In this document: positions 57,178 through 64,000 of the stretch, piece by piece
Numbering within the stretch: position 1 is the first letter of the stretch
How the letters are laid out: every line of letters starts with the position of its first letter
Source of the DNA: Leifsonia sp. Leaf336
GTDB lineage: Bacteria; Actinomycetota; Actinomycetes; Actinomycetales; Microbacteriaceae
Assembly: GCF_001423695.1 (NCBI RefSeq)
Contig: NZ_LMOZ01000002.1
Location: 790,298 to 854,297, forward strand
Direction: 5' to 3'
Length of the DNA: 64,000 nt
Translations under genes and position numbers: made by a program
Notes under the pieces: generated by a model
What the model saw: the letters and a program-made list of their open reading frames with translations, nothing else
Databases searched by the model: none
Told to the model about the DNA's origin: nothing

Positions 57178-58779
57178 GTGACCACCGCGCCCCCGGCTGC
57201 CCGGCGGTCGTGGCTGCTGCCCACCCTGGCGGGCTACCGCCGGGAGTGGGTCGGCCGCGACATCCTCGCCGGGGTGTCGGCGGGCGCGGTGGTCGTCCCG
57301 CAGGCGATGGCGTACGCGACCATCGCGAACCTGCCGGTGGAGGCCGGGCTCTATACGGCGACGGTGCCCATGGCCGTGTACGCGTTCCTCGGCGGATCCC
57401 GGGCGATGAGCGTGTCCACGACCTCCACCATCGCCACGCTGACCGCGACGACGTTCGTGTCGGCAGGGGTCGTGGCGAACTCGCACGACATCCCGCGCGA
57501 CCTGGTGACGCTGACGCTGCTCGTCGGCGTCGCGCTGCTGCTCGCGCGACTGCTCAGGCTGGGCACCCTGGTCGAGATCATCAACAAGCCGACGCTGCTC
57601 GGCATCCAGATCGGCGTCGGCGCCACCGTCGCGGTCGGGCAGCTGCCCAAGCTGCTGGGGGAGACCGACGCGCCGACCGGTGACGGCTTCATCCGCAGCG
57701 TCAACGCGGTCATCGCGGCGATCCCGCACGCCAACCCGGTGACGACCCTGCTCTCGGCCGTGTCGGTCGCCGCGCTGTTCCTATTCAAGCGCTTCCTGCC
57801 CCGCGTGCCCGGGCCGCTGATCGTCGTGGCGGCGGGGATCCTGCTCGTCGCCTTCGGCGGCCTCCGCTCGGCCGGCGTGGAGCTGATCACGCCGGTGACC
57901 AGGGCGTTCCCGTTGCCGGCACTGCCGAGCTTCGACCACATCTTCCAGCTCATCCCCGGCGCGCTCGCGATCGCCGTGATGGCGTTCCTGGAGTCGGCCG
58001 CCGTGGCGCGCGGCATCCGCGACCTGGACGACCCGCGCATCGACAGCAACCGGGAGCTGTTCGCCACAGCGATGGCGAACCTGCTGGGCGGCTGGTTCCA
58101 GACGCTGCCCGCCGCCGGCGGCTTCTCGCAGAGCGCGGTGAACAAGGCCGCGGGTGCGCGCTCGCAGCTCGCCGCCCTCGTCACGGTGGTGCTCGCGCTG
58201 CTGATCGGGCTGTTCCTCGGGCCGGTGATCAGCCTGCTGCCGCAGGCGACGCTGGCCGCGCTCGTGTTCGTGGCGGTGTTCGGGCTGATCGACGTGAAAG
58301 ACCTGGTGCTGCTCTGGCGGGTCAGCAAGCGCGACTTCGCGATCTCGATGACCACGGCGGTCATCGGTCTGACCGCGGGCCTTCTCGCCGCAGTGGCGGT
58401 CGGGGTGCTCTTCACGCTGGTGCTCCTCCTCGCCGCGCTCAACAAACCGCGCGTTCGGGTCGACGAGACCGAGGGAGGCCGCATGGCGGTCAGCCTGCTC
58501 GGCCCGCTCTATACGGCCAATGTCGTCGCCACAGAGCAGACCATCCTCGACGCCGTCGACGCCGCCCGGGCGGCGGGTGAGGTGACCGAGCTGACCCTCG
58601 ACTGCTCCACGCTGCAGGACATCTCGGTGACGGTCATCCTCGCGCTCCAGAACCTCGACCAGGAACTCACCGGTCGCGGCGTGCGACTCCGCGTGCGTGG
58701 CCTCCCCTCCGCCGCGCACGCGGTCGCCGCGCGCACGAAGTGGTTCCAGGGGCTGGAGGCGGAGGGACGGGTTCTCTGA
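57178..58779 (+). CDS. SulP-family anion permease with STAS domain
   Basis: A 533-aa SulP protein starting at GTG 57178, three bases after the sulfatase stop, so the two are one operon. The membrane domain reads AGVSAGAVVVPQAMAYATIA, INKPTLLGIQIGVGATVAVG and LPAAGGFSQSAVNKAAGARS. The STAS domain (about 445-525) includes LTLDCSTLQDISVTVILALQ, with Ser positions as in anti-sigma-antagonist-like folds. It is a distant homologue of the SulP protein at 52426-54156. Import of the sulfate freed by the sulfatase, or export of it, is likely but not shown. Confidence 0.9.
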   Translation: MTTAPPAARRSWLLPTLAGYRREWVGRDILAGVSAGAVVVPQAMAYATIANLPVEAGLYTATVPMAVYAFLGGSRAMSVSTTSTIATLTATTFVSAGVVANSHDIPRDLVTLTLLVGVALLLARLLRLGTLVEIINKPTLLGIQIGVGATVAVGQLPKLLGETDAPTGDGFIRSVNAVIAAIPHANPVTTLLSAVSVAALFLFKRFLPRVPGPLIVVAAGILLVAFGGLRSAGVELITPVTRAFPLPALPSFDHIFQLIPGALAIAVMAFLESAAVARGIRDLDDPRIDSNRELFATAMANLLGGWFQTLPAAGGFSQSAVNKAAGARSQLAALVTVVLALLIGLFLGPVISLLPQATLAALVFVAVFGLIDVKDLVLLWRVSKRDFAISMTTAVIGLTAGLLAAVAVGVLFTLVLLLAALNKPRVRVDETEGGRMAVSLLGPLYTANVVATEQTILDAVDAARAAGEVTELTLDCSTLQDISVTVILALQNLDQELTGRGVRLRVRGLPSAAHAVAARTKWFQGLEAEGRVL

Positions 58780-58782
58780 AAA

Positions 58783-58833
58783 TGCAACCTAATGGTTGCA
58801 ATTCCTGTCACAACCTGCAACCATTGCATTGCA
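58783..58833. promoter_or_regulatory. Operator region of the SRPBCC-ArsR operon
   Basis: TGCAACC-TAAT-GGTTGCA (58783-58800) is a perfect 7-bp-arm palindrome. Downstream is a second set of half-sites (TGCAACC and TGCATTGCA-like, about 58815-58833). The ArsR-type protein encoded by the operon probably binds here and represses its own operon. Confidence 0.6.
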
Positions 58834-58857
58834 CATGAACCAACGACAGGAGAGATC

Positions 58858-59331
58858 ATGAGCATTGCGAACGAATCAGCAGTCATCGACGACGAGTCCT
58901 TCGCCGTCCGCCGGACGATCCACATCGCCGCGCCGGTGCCGCGGGTGTGGGCGGCGGTCACCGAGCCGGAGCACATCTCCGAGTGGTTCGGCCGGGTCGA
59001 ACTCGACGGAGCGGGGCGGGGGGCCGAGGGGTCGATGACCTTCCCCGGGCGCCGGCTCCCGCTGCGCGTCGACGCCATCGACGAGCCGCGCAGCGTCACC
59101 TACCTGTGGAACAACGACGACGCCCTGGGCGAGCCTCCGGCCGAGTTCGACGACGCCACGGCGACCTCCTTCACCTTCACGCTCGAGTCGGTGCCGGGAG
59201 GCACGCGGCTGACGGTCGTCGAGACGGGCTTCGAGCGCACGTCGGACGCGGCCGCCAACATGGCGAGCCACAGCGAGGGCTGGACGTTCGAGCTCGACAA
59301 GCTCGTGGCGCTGGCCGAGGCCGGCGCGTGA
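58858..59331 (+). CDS. SRPBCC/AHSA1-like protein
   Basis: A 157-aa START-like protein. FAVRRTIHIAAPVPRVWAAV, then TEPEHISEWFGRVELDG, is the usual AHSA1-type start, and TRLTVVETGFERTSDAAANM, then HSEGWTFELDKL, the usual end. ACAGGAGAG precedes ATG 58858. It binds an unknown hydrophobic ligand. It overlaps the ArsR gene by GTGA; such SRPBCC-ArsR pairs are common and the regulator controls the pair. Confidence 0.88.
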   Translation: MSIANESAVIDDESFAVRRTIHIAAPVPRVWAAVTEPEHISEWFGRVELDGAGRGAEGSMTFPGRRLPLRVDAIDEPRSVTYLWNNDDALGEPPAEFDDATATSFTFTLESVPGGTRLTVVETGFERTSDAAANMASHSEGWTFELDKLVALAEAGA

Positions 59332-59678
59332 CGACGACCGACCTGGTGCCGGTGCTCGCCGCGCTCGGCGACGAGAGCCGCTGGCGGGTGCTGGAGGCTC
59401 TCGGTGAGGGGGACGCGTCGGCGTCCGCCCTCGCCGGGAGCCTCCCGATCAGCCGCCAGGCGATCGCGAAGCACCTCGGCGTCCTGCGGGAGGCCGGGCT
59501 CGTGGAACCCGTGCGCTCGGGCCGCGAGGTGCAGTACCGCGTGCTCGGCGCGCACCTCCGCGACACCGCGAGCCGGCTCGACGCCATCGGGGCCGCGTGG
59601 GACCGCCGGCTGGCCGTCATCCGCGAGATCGCGGAGCGACCGGAGGAGCAGCCCGACTCGGACGACCCGCGTCACTGA
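59328..59678 (+). CDS. ArsR-family transcriptional regulator
   Basis: A 116-aa winged-helix repressor. LAALGDESRWRVLEALGEGD, then LPISRQAIAKHLGVLREAGL, then VEPVRSGREVQYRVLGAHLR is the full ArsR pattern. No metal-binding Cys pair is present, so it belongs to the non-metal group paired with SRPBCC proteins. It starts at GTG 59328 inside the stop of the SRPBCC gene. It converges with the NnrD gene, whose end it overlaps by seven bases. Likely target: the TGCAACC palindromes at 58783. Confidence 0.9.
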   Translation: MTTTDLVPVLAALGDESRWRVLEALGEGDASASALAGSLPISRQAIAKHLGVLREAGLVEPVRSGREVQYRVLGAHLRDTASRLDAIGAAWDRRLAVIREIAERPEEQPDSDDPRH

Positions 59679-60529
59679 CCGACCGCGACCACCTCGACCG
59701 CCAACCGGTCCACGATCTCCGACGCCAGGAACCCGAGCGGCGCGAGACTCTTCGACAGGGATACGCCAGCCGCGACATGCAGGTACGTCCCCCACGCCGC
59801 AGCCTGCAGCGGCTCGCAGCCGCGGGCCGCGAGGCCGGCGATGGCGCCTGACAGTGCGTCGCCGCTGCCCGAGGTTCCGAGGCCCGGCACGCCGTCGCCG
59901 ACGGTGAGCAGGCGACCGTCGGGGGAGGCGATGCGGCCGAAGCAGCTCACGACGGCGCCGTAGCGTCGGGCGATGGCCAGGGTGTCCGCGTCGCGGTCGC
60001 GGAGGCGCCGGCCCAGCAGACGCTGCGCCTCCTCGGTGTTGGGCGTGAGGATGCGACGGCCGCGTCCCGCGAGCCGCGGGTGGCCGGCCAGCGCGCCCAG
60101 GGCGTAGGCGTCCAGCACGAGCGTGGCCCCCGGGGAGGTGAGCCGCCCGAGGAGGCGGAGCATCTTGGCCGTCTCGCCCGCGTGGTCGAGGCCCGGACCG
60201 GCGAGCACGGCGTCCGCGCCGGCGAGATCGGCTGCGGACGCGCGGAGGCCGGAACCGCGCACGCTGCCGCCGCGCGATTCGGGCAGCGGCACCACGCCGC
60301 ACTCCGGGAGCGCCACCGCCGTGGCGACGGCCGTGCTCGCGCCGACCGCCAGCGTCAGCCGCCCGGCCCCGACGCGCAACGCCGCCCGGCCGGACAGGAG
60401 GGCGGCGCCGGGTGAGCGGCGGGAGCCTCCGACGACCAGCACCTGACCGCGGGCGTACTTCGAGCCGCCGGGATCGGGCAGCGGCCACGCGCGCAGGAAG
60501 CCGGGCGTGATGCGCTCAGGCGTCGGCAC
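59672..60529 (-). CDS. nnrD: ADP-dependent (S)-NAD(P)H-hydrate dehydratase
   Basis: A 285-aa ribokinase-fold repair enzyme that turns damaged NAD(P)H hydrate back to NAD(P)H. Family features: KYARGQVLVVGGSRRSPGAA, VLAGPGLD, ILTPNTEEAQRLLG, and the anion hole/active-site GTSGSGDALSG. The epimerase half (NnrE) found in many fused proteins is absent. It starts at GTG 60529 and overlaps the histidine phosphatase gene by 14 bases. The last gene of a three-gene operon. Confidence 0.88.
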   Translation of the reverse strand: MPTPERITPGFLRAWPLPDPGGSKYARGQVLVVGGSRRSPGAALLSGRAALRVGAGRLTLAVGASTAVATAVALPECGVVPLPESRGGSVRGSGLRASAADLAGADAVLAGPGLDHAGETAKMLRLLGRLTSPGATLVLDAYALGALAGHPRLAGRGRRILTPNTEEAQRLLGRRLRDRDADTLAIARRYGAVVSCFGRIASPDGRLLTVGDGVPGLGTSGSGDALSGAIAGLAARGCEPLQAAAWGTYLHVAAGVSLSKSLAPLGFLASEIVDRLAVEVVAVGQ

Positions 60530-61223
60530 GGGCGTTCCCCTGGTGCTCGGTGGCCGGAACGCCGACCTCGGCGAGGTGCGTGTCGTCGGCGAAGGCGTCG
60601 ACGCGCCAGCCGTCGGCGCCGCGCGCCAGCACGGTCACCGACGCGTTCGTCACCGGGCGCGTGCGCAGGAACTCGCTCAGCTCGTCCTCCGTCATCCCGA
60701 GCAGCACGAACAGGAAGACGCTCACCACGGCGTCGTGCGTGAAGATCACCGCCGTGCCGTCCCCGGCCGGGAGGTCGCGCAGGAACGACCGCACGCGCAA
60801 CGCGACGTCCGCCCACGACTCGCCGCCCGGAGGCCGGTAGTAGAACTTGCCGAGCCAGCGCCGCCGCTCGGCCTCCAGCGGCAGTCGGCGTTCGACGCCG
60901 AGGGCGGTCAGCGCGTCGATGACGCCGAGCTCCCGGTCGCGGAGCCGTTCGTCCAGCCGGAGCGCAGGCCGCTCGACACCGGCGGCCCGCGCGGTCTGTA
61001 CGGCACGGAGGTACGGCGAACTGAAGCTGTCCGCGGCGGACACCGCGTGGTCGCGCAGCGCCTGCCCGAGCGTGGCGGCCTGGCGTTCACCCAGCGCCGA
61101 CAGCGGCACGTCCGCGTCGCGCGCCTCCACCGCGATCGCCTCCGCCCCGTCGGCCTCGGCGGCCGCCGCGGCCACGTTCGCGGTGCTCTCGCCGTGGCGG
61201 ATGAGCAAGAGCCGAGCTGTCAC
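60516..61223 (-). CDS. Histidine phosphatase family protein
   Basis: A 235-aa phosphoglycerate-mutase-like phosphatase. The catalytic RHG is at residues 9-11 (LLLIRHGESTAN), the acid region in LRDRELGVID, and the second His in IFTHDAVVSVFL. Start GTG 61223 overlaps the stop of the upstream gene as GTGA. Substrate unknown. It lies between a terpene-cyclase-like gene and nnrD, with overlaps at both ends, so all three are translated together. Confidence 0.87.
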   Translation of the reverse strand: MTARLLLIRHGESTANVAAAAAEADGAEAIAVEARDADVPLSALGERQAATLGQALRDHAVSAADSFSSPYLRAVQTARAAGVERPALRLDERLRDRELGVIDALTALGVERRLPLEAERRRWLGKFYYRPPGGESWADVALRVRSFLRDLPAGDGTAVIFTHDAVVSVFLFVLLGMTEDELSEFLRTRPVTNASVTVLARGADGWRVDAFADDTHLAEVGVPATEHQGNARADA

Positions 61224-62137
61224 GACCTGGCCGCCCACTCGAGCACGCGCAGAGCCCGCAGGGTGTTCCACCGGCTCGGCTCTCCCACGTCCTCCATCTC
61301 GAGAAGCGCGCGGCCCGAGTGCTGGTGGTCGAGCAGCCAGCGGCCGTCGGACTGCCGCCGCGAGGCGACGGCGTCGAGGGCCTCCGTCACGCGCGCATCG
61401 GCCGGCACGCCGGCCGCGCGCAAGTGGTCGAGGCCGCGCAGCACGTCGAACGACCAGTAGTAGGGGAAGCTGGACTCGAGCCAGCTCTCGTCGATCAGGG
61501 AGCCGTCGCTGCGGCGGCGCATCAGGCCGCGGGTCAGCAGGTACTCGTGGCCGCGCTCGATCGCGCCGCTCACATCGGTCGGGCCTCCCGCGTCGCGGTA
61601 GGCGACCAGGCCCTCCAGTGCGCAGATCGTGCTGTGGAACGAGCCGGGGTCGGTGCGGGTCTCCGCGTAGCAGTTCCAGCCGCCGTCGGTCTGCTGCTCG
61701 TTCAGCAGACGTTCGACGATGAGCTCGCTCGGATGCCCGAAGCGGGCCCCGGCGACGAGTACGCGCCCGTTGATGCACGGCTCCACCTCGCCGTCGAAGA
61801 ACGGATGGTTCCACCACTCGTCGCCCCAGTCGACCTGCTGCACGACCCGGTCGATCGCGACGCGCGTGCGGTCGCCGTCCTCCGGAGCGCCGAGCAGCGC
61901 GAGCAGCAGCATCGCGTCGTCGACGCCGAGCCGGTCCTGCTGGGTCCACACGCCCTCGCCCCAGGTGCCGTCCTCCCGCTGGAGGTCGAGCAGCTCGGCA
62001 CCCCATCCCTCGGTCTCGACATTCGCGCGCTCGGCGGCGACGATGTCGTCCGGGTCGTGGAGCAGGTCGCGCCGCACCTGCCAGCGGATCGCCGGGTCGC
62101 CGTCCATGAGCCAGTCCATGACATCCACGGCGGCCAC
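61220..62137 (-). CDS. Terpene-cyclase/prenyltransferase-like toroid protein (305 aa)
   Basis: It has alpha/alpha-toroid repeats of the squalene-hopene-cyclase/prenyltransferase type: LDLQREDGTWGEGVW, LLNEQQTDGGWNCYAE and VASRRQSDGRWLLDHQ are QxxDGxW repeats. It is half the length of a real cyclase and lacks a DxDD motif, so cyclase activity is unlikely. Start GTG 62137 is preceded by GGGAG. Cytoplasmic. Such single-domain proteins are common in actinobacteria with unknown function. It overlaps the phosphatase gene by GTGA. Confidence 0.75.
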   Translation of the reverse strand: MAAVDVMDWLMDGDPAIRWQVRRDLLHDPDDIVAAERANVETEGWGAELLDLQREDGTWGEGVWTQQDRLGVDDAMLLLALLGAPEDGDRTRVAIDRVVQQVDWGDEWWNHPFFDGEVEPCINGRVLVAGARFGHPSELIVERLLNEQQTDGGWNCYAETRTDPGSFHSTICALEGLVAYRDAGGPTDVSGAIERGHEYLLTRGLMRRRSDGSLIDESWLESSFPYYWSFDVLRGLDHLRAAGVPADARVTEALDAVASRRQSDGRWLLDHQHSGRALLEMEDVGEPSRWNTLRALRVLEWAARS

Positions 62138-62157
62138 GGTACTCCCGCCGCTCGTGC

Positions 62158-62994
62158 TCAGGCGAACGACTGCGTGCCGAGCACCGCCAGCAGCGCCAGC
62201 TTCTCCGCGGCCTCGGTGCGCGGCGGCGCCGTCAGCACCAGCAGGCACTGCGACAGGTCCTCGGTGAACAGCGCCTGGCAGTCCAGCTCGATCGCGCCGA
62301 GCTCGGGATGGATCAGCGTCTTGTGGTCCTCGAACCGGCGAGCGACCTCGTGGCGCTCCCACAGCGCGGCGAACTCCGGGCTGCGCTCCAGCAGGGCGCG
62401 CACCAGCTCGCCGGCGCGCGACTGAGGGCCGAGCGCTCCGTACGCGTCGCGAAGGGAGGCCACCTGCGCGCGGCTCTGCCGGTCGCGGTCGGCCTCCGGG
62501 TACATCGCGCGCGCCCTCTCCGGGTCGGTGAACCAGCGGTAGTACTCGCTGCGCTCGAGCCCCGTGTAGCCGGAGCGGTCGCCGAGCAGGGCCACCGCCA
62601 GCCGGTTCTGCACGAGCGTCTCGCCGAGGTTGGACAGCACGAGCGCGGGGGTGTCGTCGAGCCGGTCGAGCACGCGCTGGAGCGCGGGAGGCACGTGCGC
62701 GCCGCCGAGCCGGTCGGGGGTGTTGTGGCCGGCGATGCGGTACAGATAGTCGCGCTCGTCGGCGGTCAGCCGCAGCGCACGAGCCAGAGAGGCCAGCATC
62801 TGGTCGCTCGGCTGCGGACCGCGGCGCTGCTCGAGGCGCGTGTAGTAGTCGTTCGACATCGCGGCCAGCAGTGCGACCTCCTCGCGCCGCAGGCCGGGAG
62901 CCCGACGTCGCGGGCCGGACGGCAACCCGACGTCCTCCGGGCGCAACCCCTCGCGGTGGCGGCGGAGGAAGTCGGCGAGCGCGTTGCGGTCCAT
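62158..62994 (-). CDS. XRE-family regulator with MmyB-like ligand domain
   Basis: A 278-aa regulator. HTH (residues 8-80): LADFLRRHREGLRPEDVGLP, then RAPGLRREEVALLAAMSNDY and YTRLEQRRGPQPS. The C-terminal domain (DTPALVLSNLGETLVQNRLA, then RWFTDPERARAMYPEADRDR) is the MmyB-like ligand-binding domain of the actinobacterial regulators that usually stand divergent from an SDR gene, as here. ATG 62994. It probably represses the SDR gene at 63096. Confidence 0.9.
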   Translation of the reverse strand: MDRNALADFLRRHREGLRPEDVGLPSGPRRRAPGLRREEVALLAAMSNDYYTRLEQRRGPQPSDQMLASLARALRLTADERDYLYRIAGHNTPDRLGGAHVPPALQRVLDRLDDTPALVLSNLGETLVQNRLAVALLGDRSGYTGLERSEYYRWFTDPERARAMYPEADRDRQSRAQVASLRDAYGALGPQSRAGELVRALLERSPEFAALWERHEVARRFEDHKTLIHPELGAIELDCQALFTEDLSQCLLVLTAPPRTEAAEKLALLAVLGTQSFA

Positions 62995-63095
62995 CTCTCC
63001 ATGATGAGCCGTCGCGTGGGCGCGAGCCAGGGATCGCGGATCCCCCGATAGGCGCTCCGCTCCCGCCGCCCGCTGACCGGCAGCACAGTGGAGGC

Positions 63096-63872
63096 ATGGA
63101 CATCACAGGGAACACCGTCTTCATCCCCGGCGCGACCAGCGGCATCGGTCTCGCCCTCGCTGTCGCCCTCCACGAGCGCGGCAACACGGTCATCGTCGGA
63201 GGCCGCCGCACGGAGCTGCTCGAGCGCATCGCCGCCGAGCACCCCGGGATCGACACCGTGCGCATCGACACCGCCGACGCCGAGAGCATCCAGGAGGCCG
63301 CGGGCAGCGTGCTCGCCGCCCACCCCGACCTGAACGTGCTGATCGCCATGGCCGGCATCATGCGCGTGGAGGACTGGCACCGCCCCGACGGATTCCTGGC
63401 CTCCGCGGAGTCGATCGTGACCACCAACGTGCTCGGCCCGATCCGGCTCATCGCAGCGTTCGTCGAGCACCTGCAGACCCGTCCCAACGCGACCATCGTC
63501 ACGGTCTCGTCCGGGCTGGCATTCACCCCGCTGAAGGTCACCCCCAGCTACAACGCGAGCAAGGCGGCCATCCACATGCTCAGCGAGAGCATCCGGCTGC
63601 AGCTCGCCGACACCTCGGTGAGCGTCGTGGAGCTCGTGCCGCCGGCGGTGCGCACGGGCCTGCTCCCCGGGCAGGAGGGGAGCGAGTTCGCGATGCCGCT
63701 CGACGAGTTCGTCGCCGAGGTGATGCAGCTGATCGAGACGCAGCCGGAGGCCACCGAGCTGCAGGTCGAGCGCGTCAAGTTCCTGCGCTACGGGGAGGCC
63801 CGCGGCGACTACGACCGCGTCGTCGAGGTGCTCAACGACTCCGACCCGCACGGCCGGGAGTCGGCCGCGTAG
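63096..63872 (+). CDS. Short-chain dehydrogenase/reductase (DltE-like)
   Basis: A 258-aa SDR. Cofactor motif PGATSGIGLAL, NAG variant MAGIMRVEDW (the Asn is replaced), catalytic Ser in VSSGLAFTP and YxxxK in PSYNASKAAIHM. The C-terminal half is longer than in the core family. GGAGG precedes the ATG by a single base, so the exact start is somewhat uncertain. Divergent from the XRE regulator, which probably controls it. Substrate unknown. Confidence 0.9.
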   Translation: MDITGNTVFIPGATSGIGLALAVALHERGNTVIVGGRRTELLERIAAEHPGIDTVRIDTADAESIQEAAGSVLAAHPDLNVLIAMAGIMRVEDWHRPDGFLASAESIVTTNVLGPIRLIAAFVEHLQTRPNATIVTVSSGLAFTPLKVTPSYNASKAAIHMLSESIRLQLADTSVSVVELVPPAVRTGLLPGQEGSEFAMPLDEFVAEVMQLIETQPEATELQVERVKFLRYGEARGDYDRVVEVLNDSDPHGRESAA

Positions 63873-63899
63873 ACGCCCTCGCTGCTCGCAGTAGGAGTG

Positions 63900-64000
63900 T
63901 CAGGAGGCGTACTCGGGGGTGAGGGAGAGCCAGGCGGCGAGCGCGTCGATCTCGGCGTGCACGGCATCCCGCACGTCGGGCGCGAACGGCTCGTCCTCGT
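63900..64000 (-). CDS. C-terminal end of a gene cut by the window edge
   Basis: Only the last 33 codons are inside the window. The frame reads DEPFAPDVRDAVHAEIDALA, then AWLSLTPEYAS and TGA. The helical LHAEL..LA.WL-like ending resembles that of winged-helix YcaQ-type DNA glycosylases, but the fragment is too short to be sure. It converges with the SDR gene, with 27 bases between the stops. Confidence 0.5.
   Translation of the reverse strand, partial: EDEPFAPDVRDAVHAEIDALAAWLSLTPEYAS

Noticed and set aside
1-64000. CRISPR arrays, insertion sequences, prophage, rRNA and tRNA genes
   Set aside because: No regularly spaced repeats with unique spacers, no transposase, integrase or phage structural genes, and no tRNA-like cloverleaf or rRNA sequence were seen on reading both strands. 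Short tRNA genes could be missed without a search tool.

Overview
The window is about 64 kb of very GC-rich chromosomal DNA. Codons end mostly in G or C, many genes start with GTG, and ATGA or GTGA start/stop overlaps are common. Several genes have a -10-like hexamer only 6-8 bases before the start codon, which suggests leaderless messages. Gene content (PrsW protease, SigJ-like sigma factor, DUF2252, NnrD, paired SulP permeases, LXG toxin) fits a free-living actinobacterium. From overall feel I would guess Microbacteriaceae, Leifsonia-like, but no marker gene proves this. I found no rRNA, tRNA, CRISPR array, transposase or integrase.

Layout. 0.2-1.6 kb: small hypotheticals and a PLDN-SHOCT membrane protein. 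1.7-16.0 kb: a TetR-controlled catabolic operon with a YtcJ-like amidohydrolase, a peptide/opine-type ABC importer, a flavin amine oxidase and, further on, an Sad/YneI-type aldehyde dehydrogenase. Between the oxidase and the dehydrogenase sits a 3.6 kb island (10851-14488) of lower and mixed GC. It encodes an LXG polymorphic toxin with candidate immunity genes and gene fragments, and is bounded by a 36-bp direct repeat of the oxidase 3' end. 16.1-28.6 kb: lipase-like hydrolase, PrsW protease, a protein made only of five helix-turn-helix repeats, epimerase plus ECF sigma factor, a beta-propeller protein, stress and metabolic single genes, and an alkyl sulfatase.

28.6-44 kb: a DUF4062-STAND-TPR protein (candidate defence or signalling NTPase), a secreted DUF1996 protein divergent from a two-component system and a DUF5666-like protein, then a four-gene operon for an OmpA-like lipoprotein, a four-span membrane protein and two charged helical proteins. 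After that come an ABC ATPase, acetyltransferase, hydrolase, BBE-like flavoenzyme and DUF2252 protein. 44-50 kb: MFS exporter, then an operon of GH15 glucoamylase/trehalase-like enzyme, HerA-like ATPase and aquaporin. 50.3-50.5 kb: a non-coding cluster of CAACGGAGGAGAT repeats. 50.5-58.8 kb: GAP family protein, AI-2E transporter, SulP permease and a second PLDN-SHOCT protein on the minus strand, divergent from an arylsulfatase and a second SulP permease. 58.8-64 kb: SRPBCC/ArsR pair, an overlapping operon for NnrD, a histidine phosphatase and a terpene-cyclase-like toroid protein, an XRE regulator divergent from an SDR, and a cut-off gene.

Two themes recur. One is sulfur scavenging from organic sulfates (alkyl sulfatase, arylsulfatase, two SulP permeases). 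The other is local control by small regulators next to clear palindromes (TetR at 2.4 and 25.0 kb, ArsR at 58.8 kb). The most unusual items are the toxin island, the five-HTH protein, the STAND protein with a palindrome across its start codon, and the OmpA operon.
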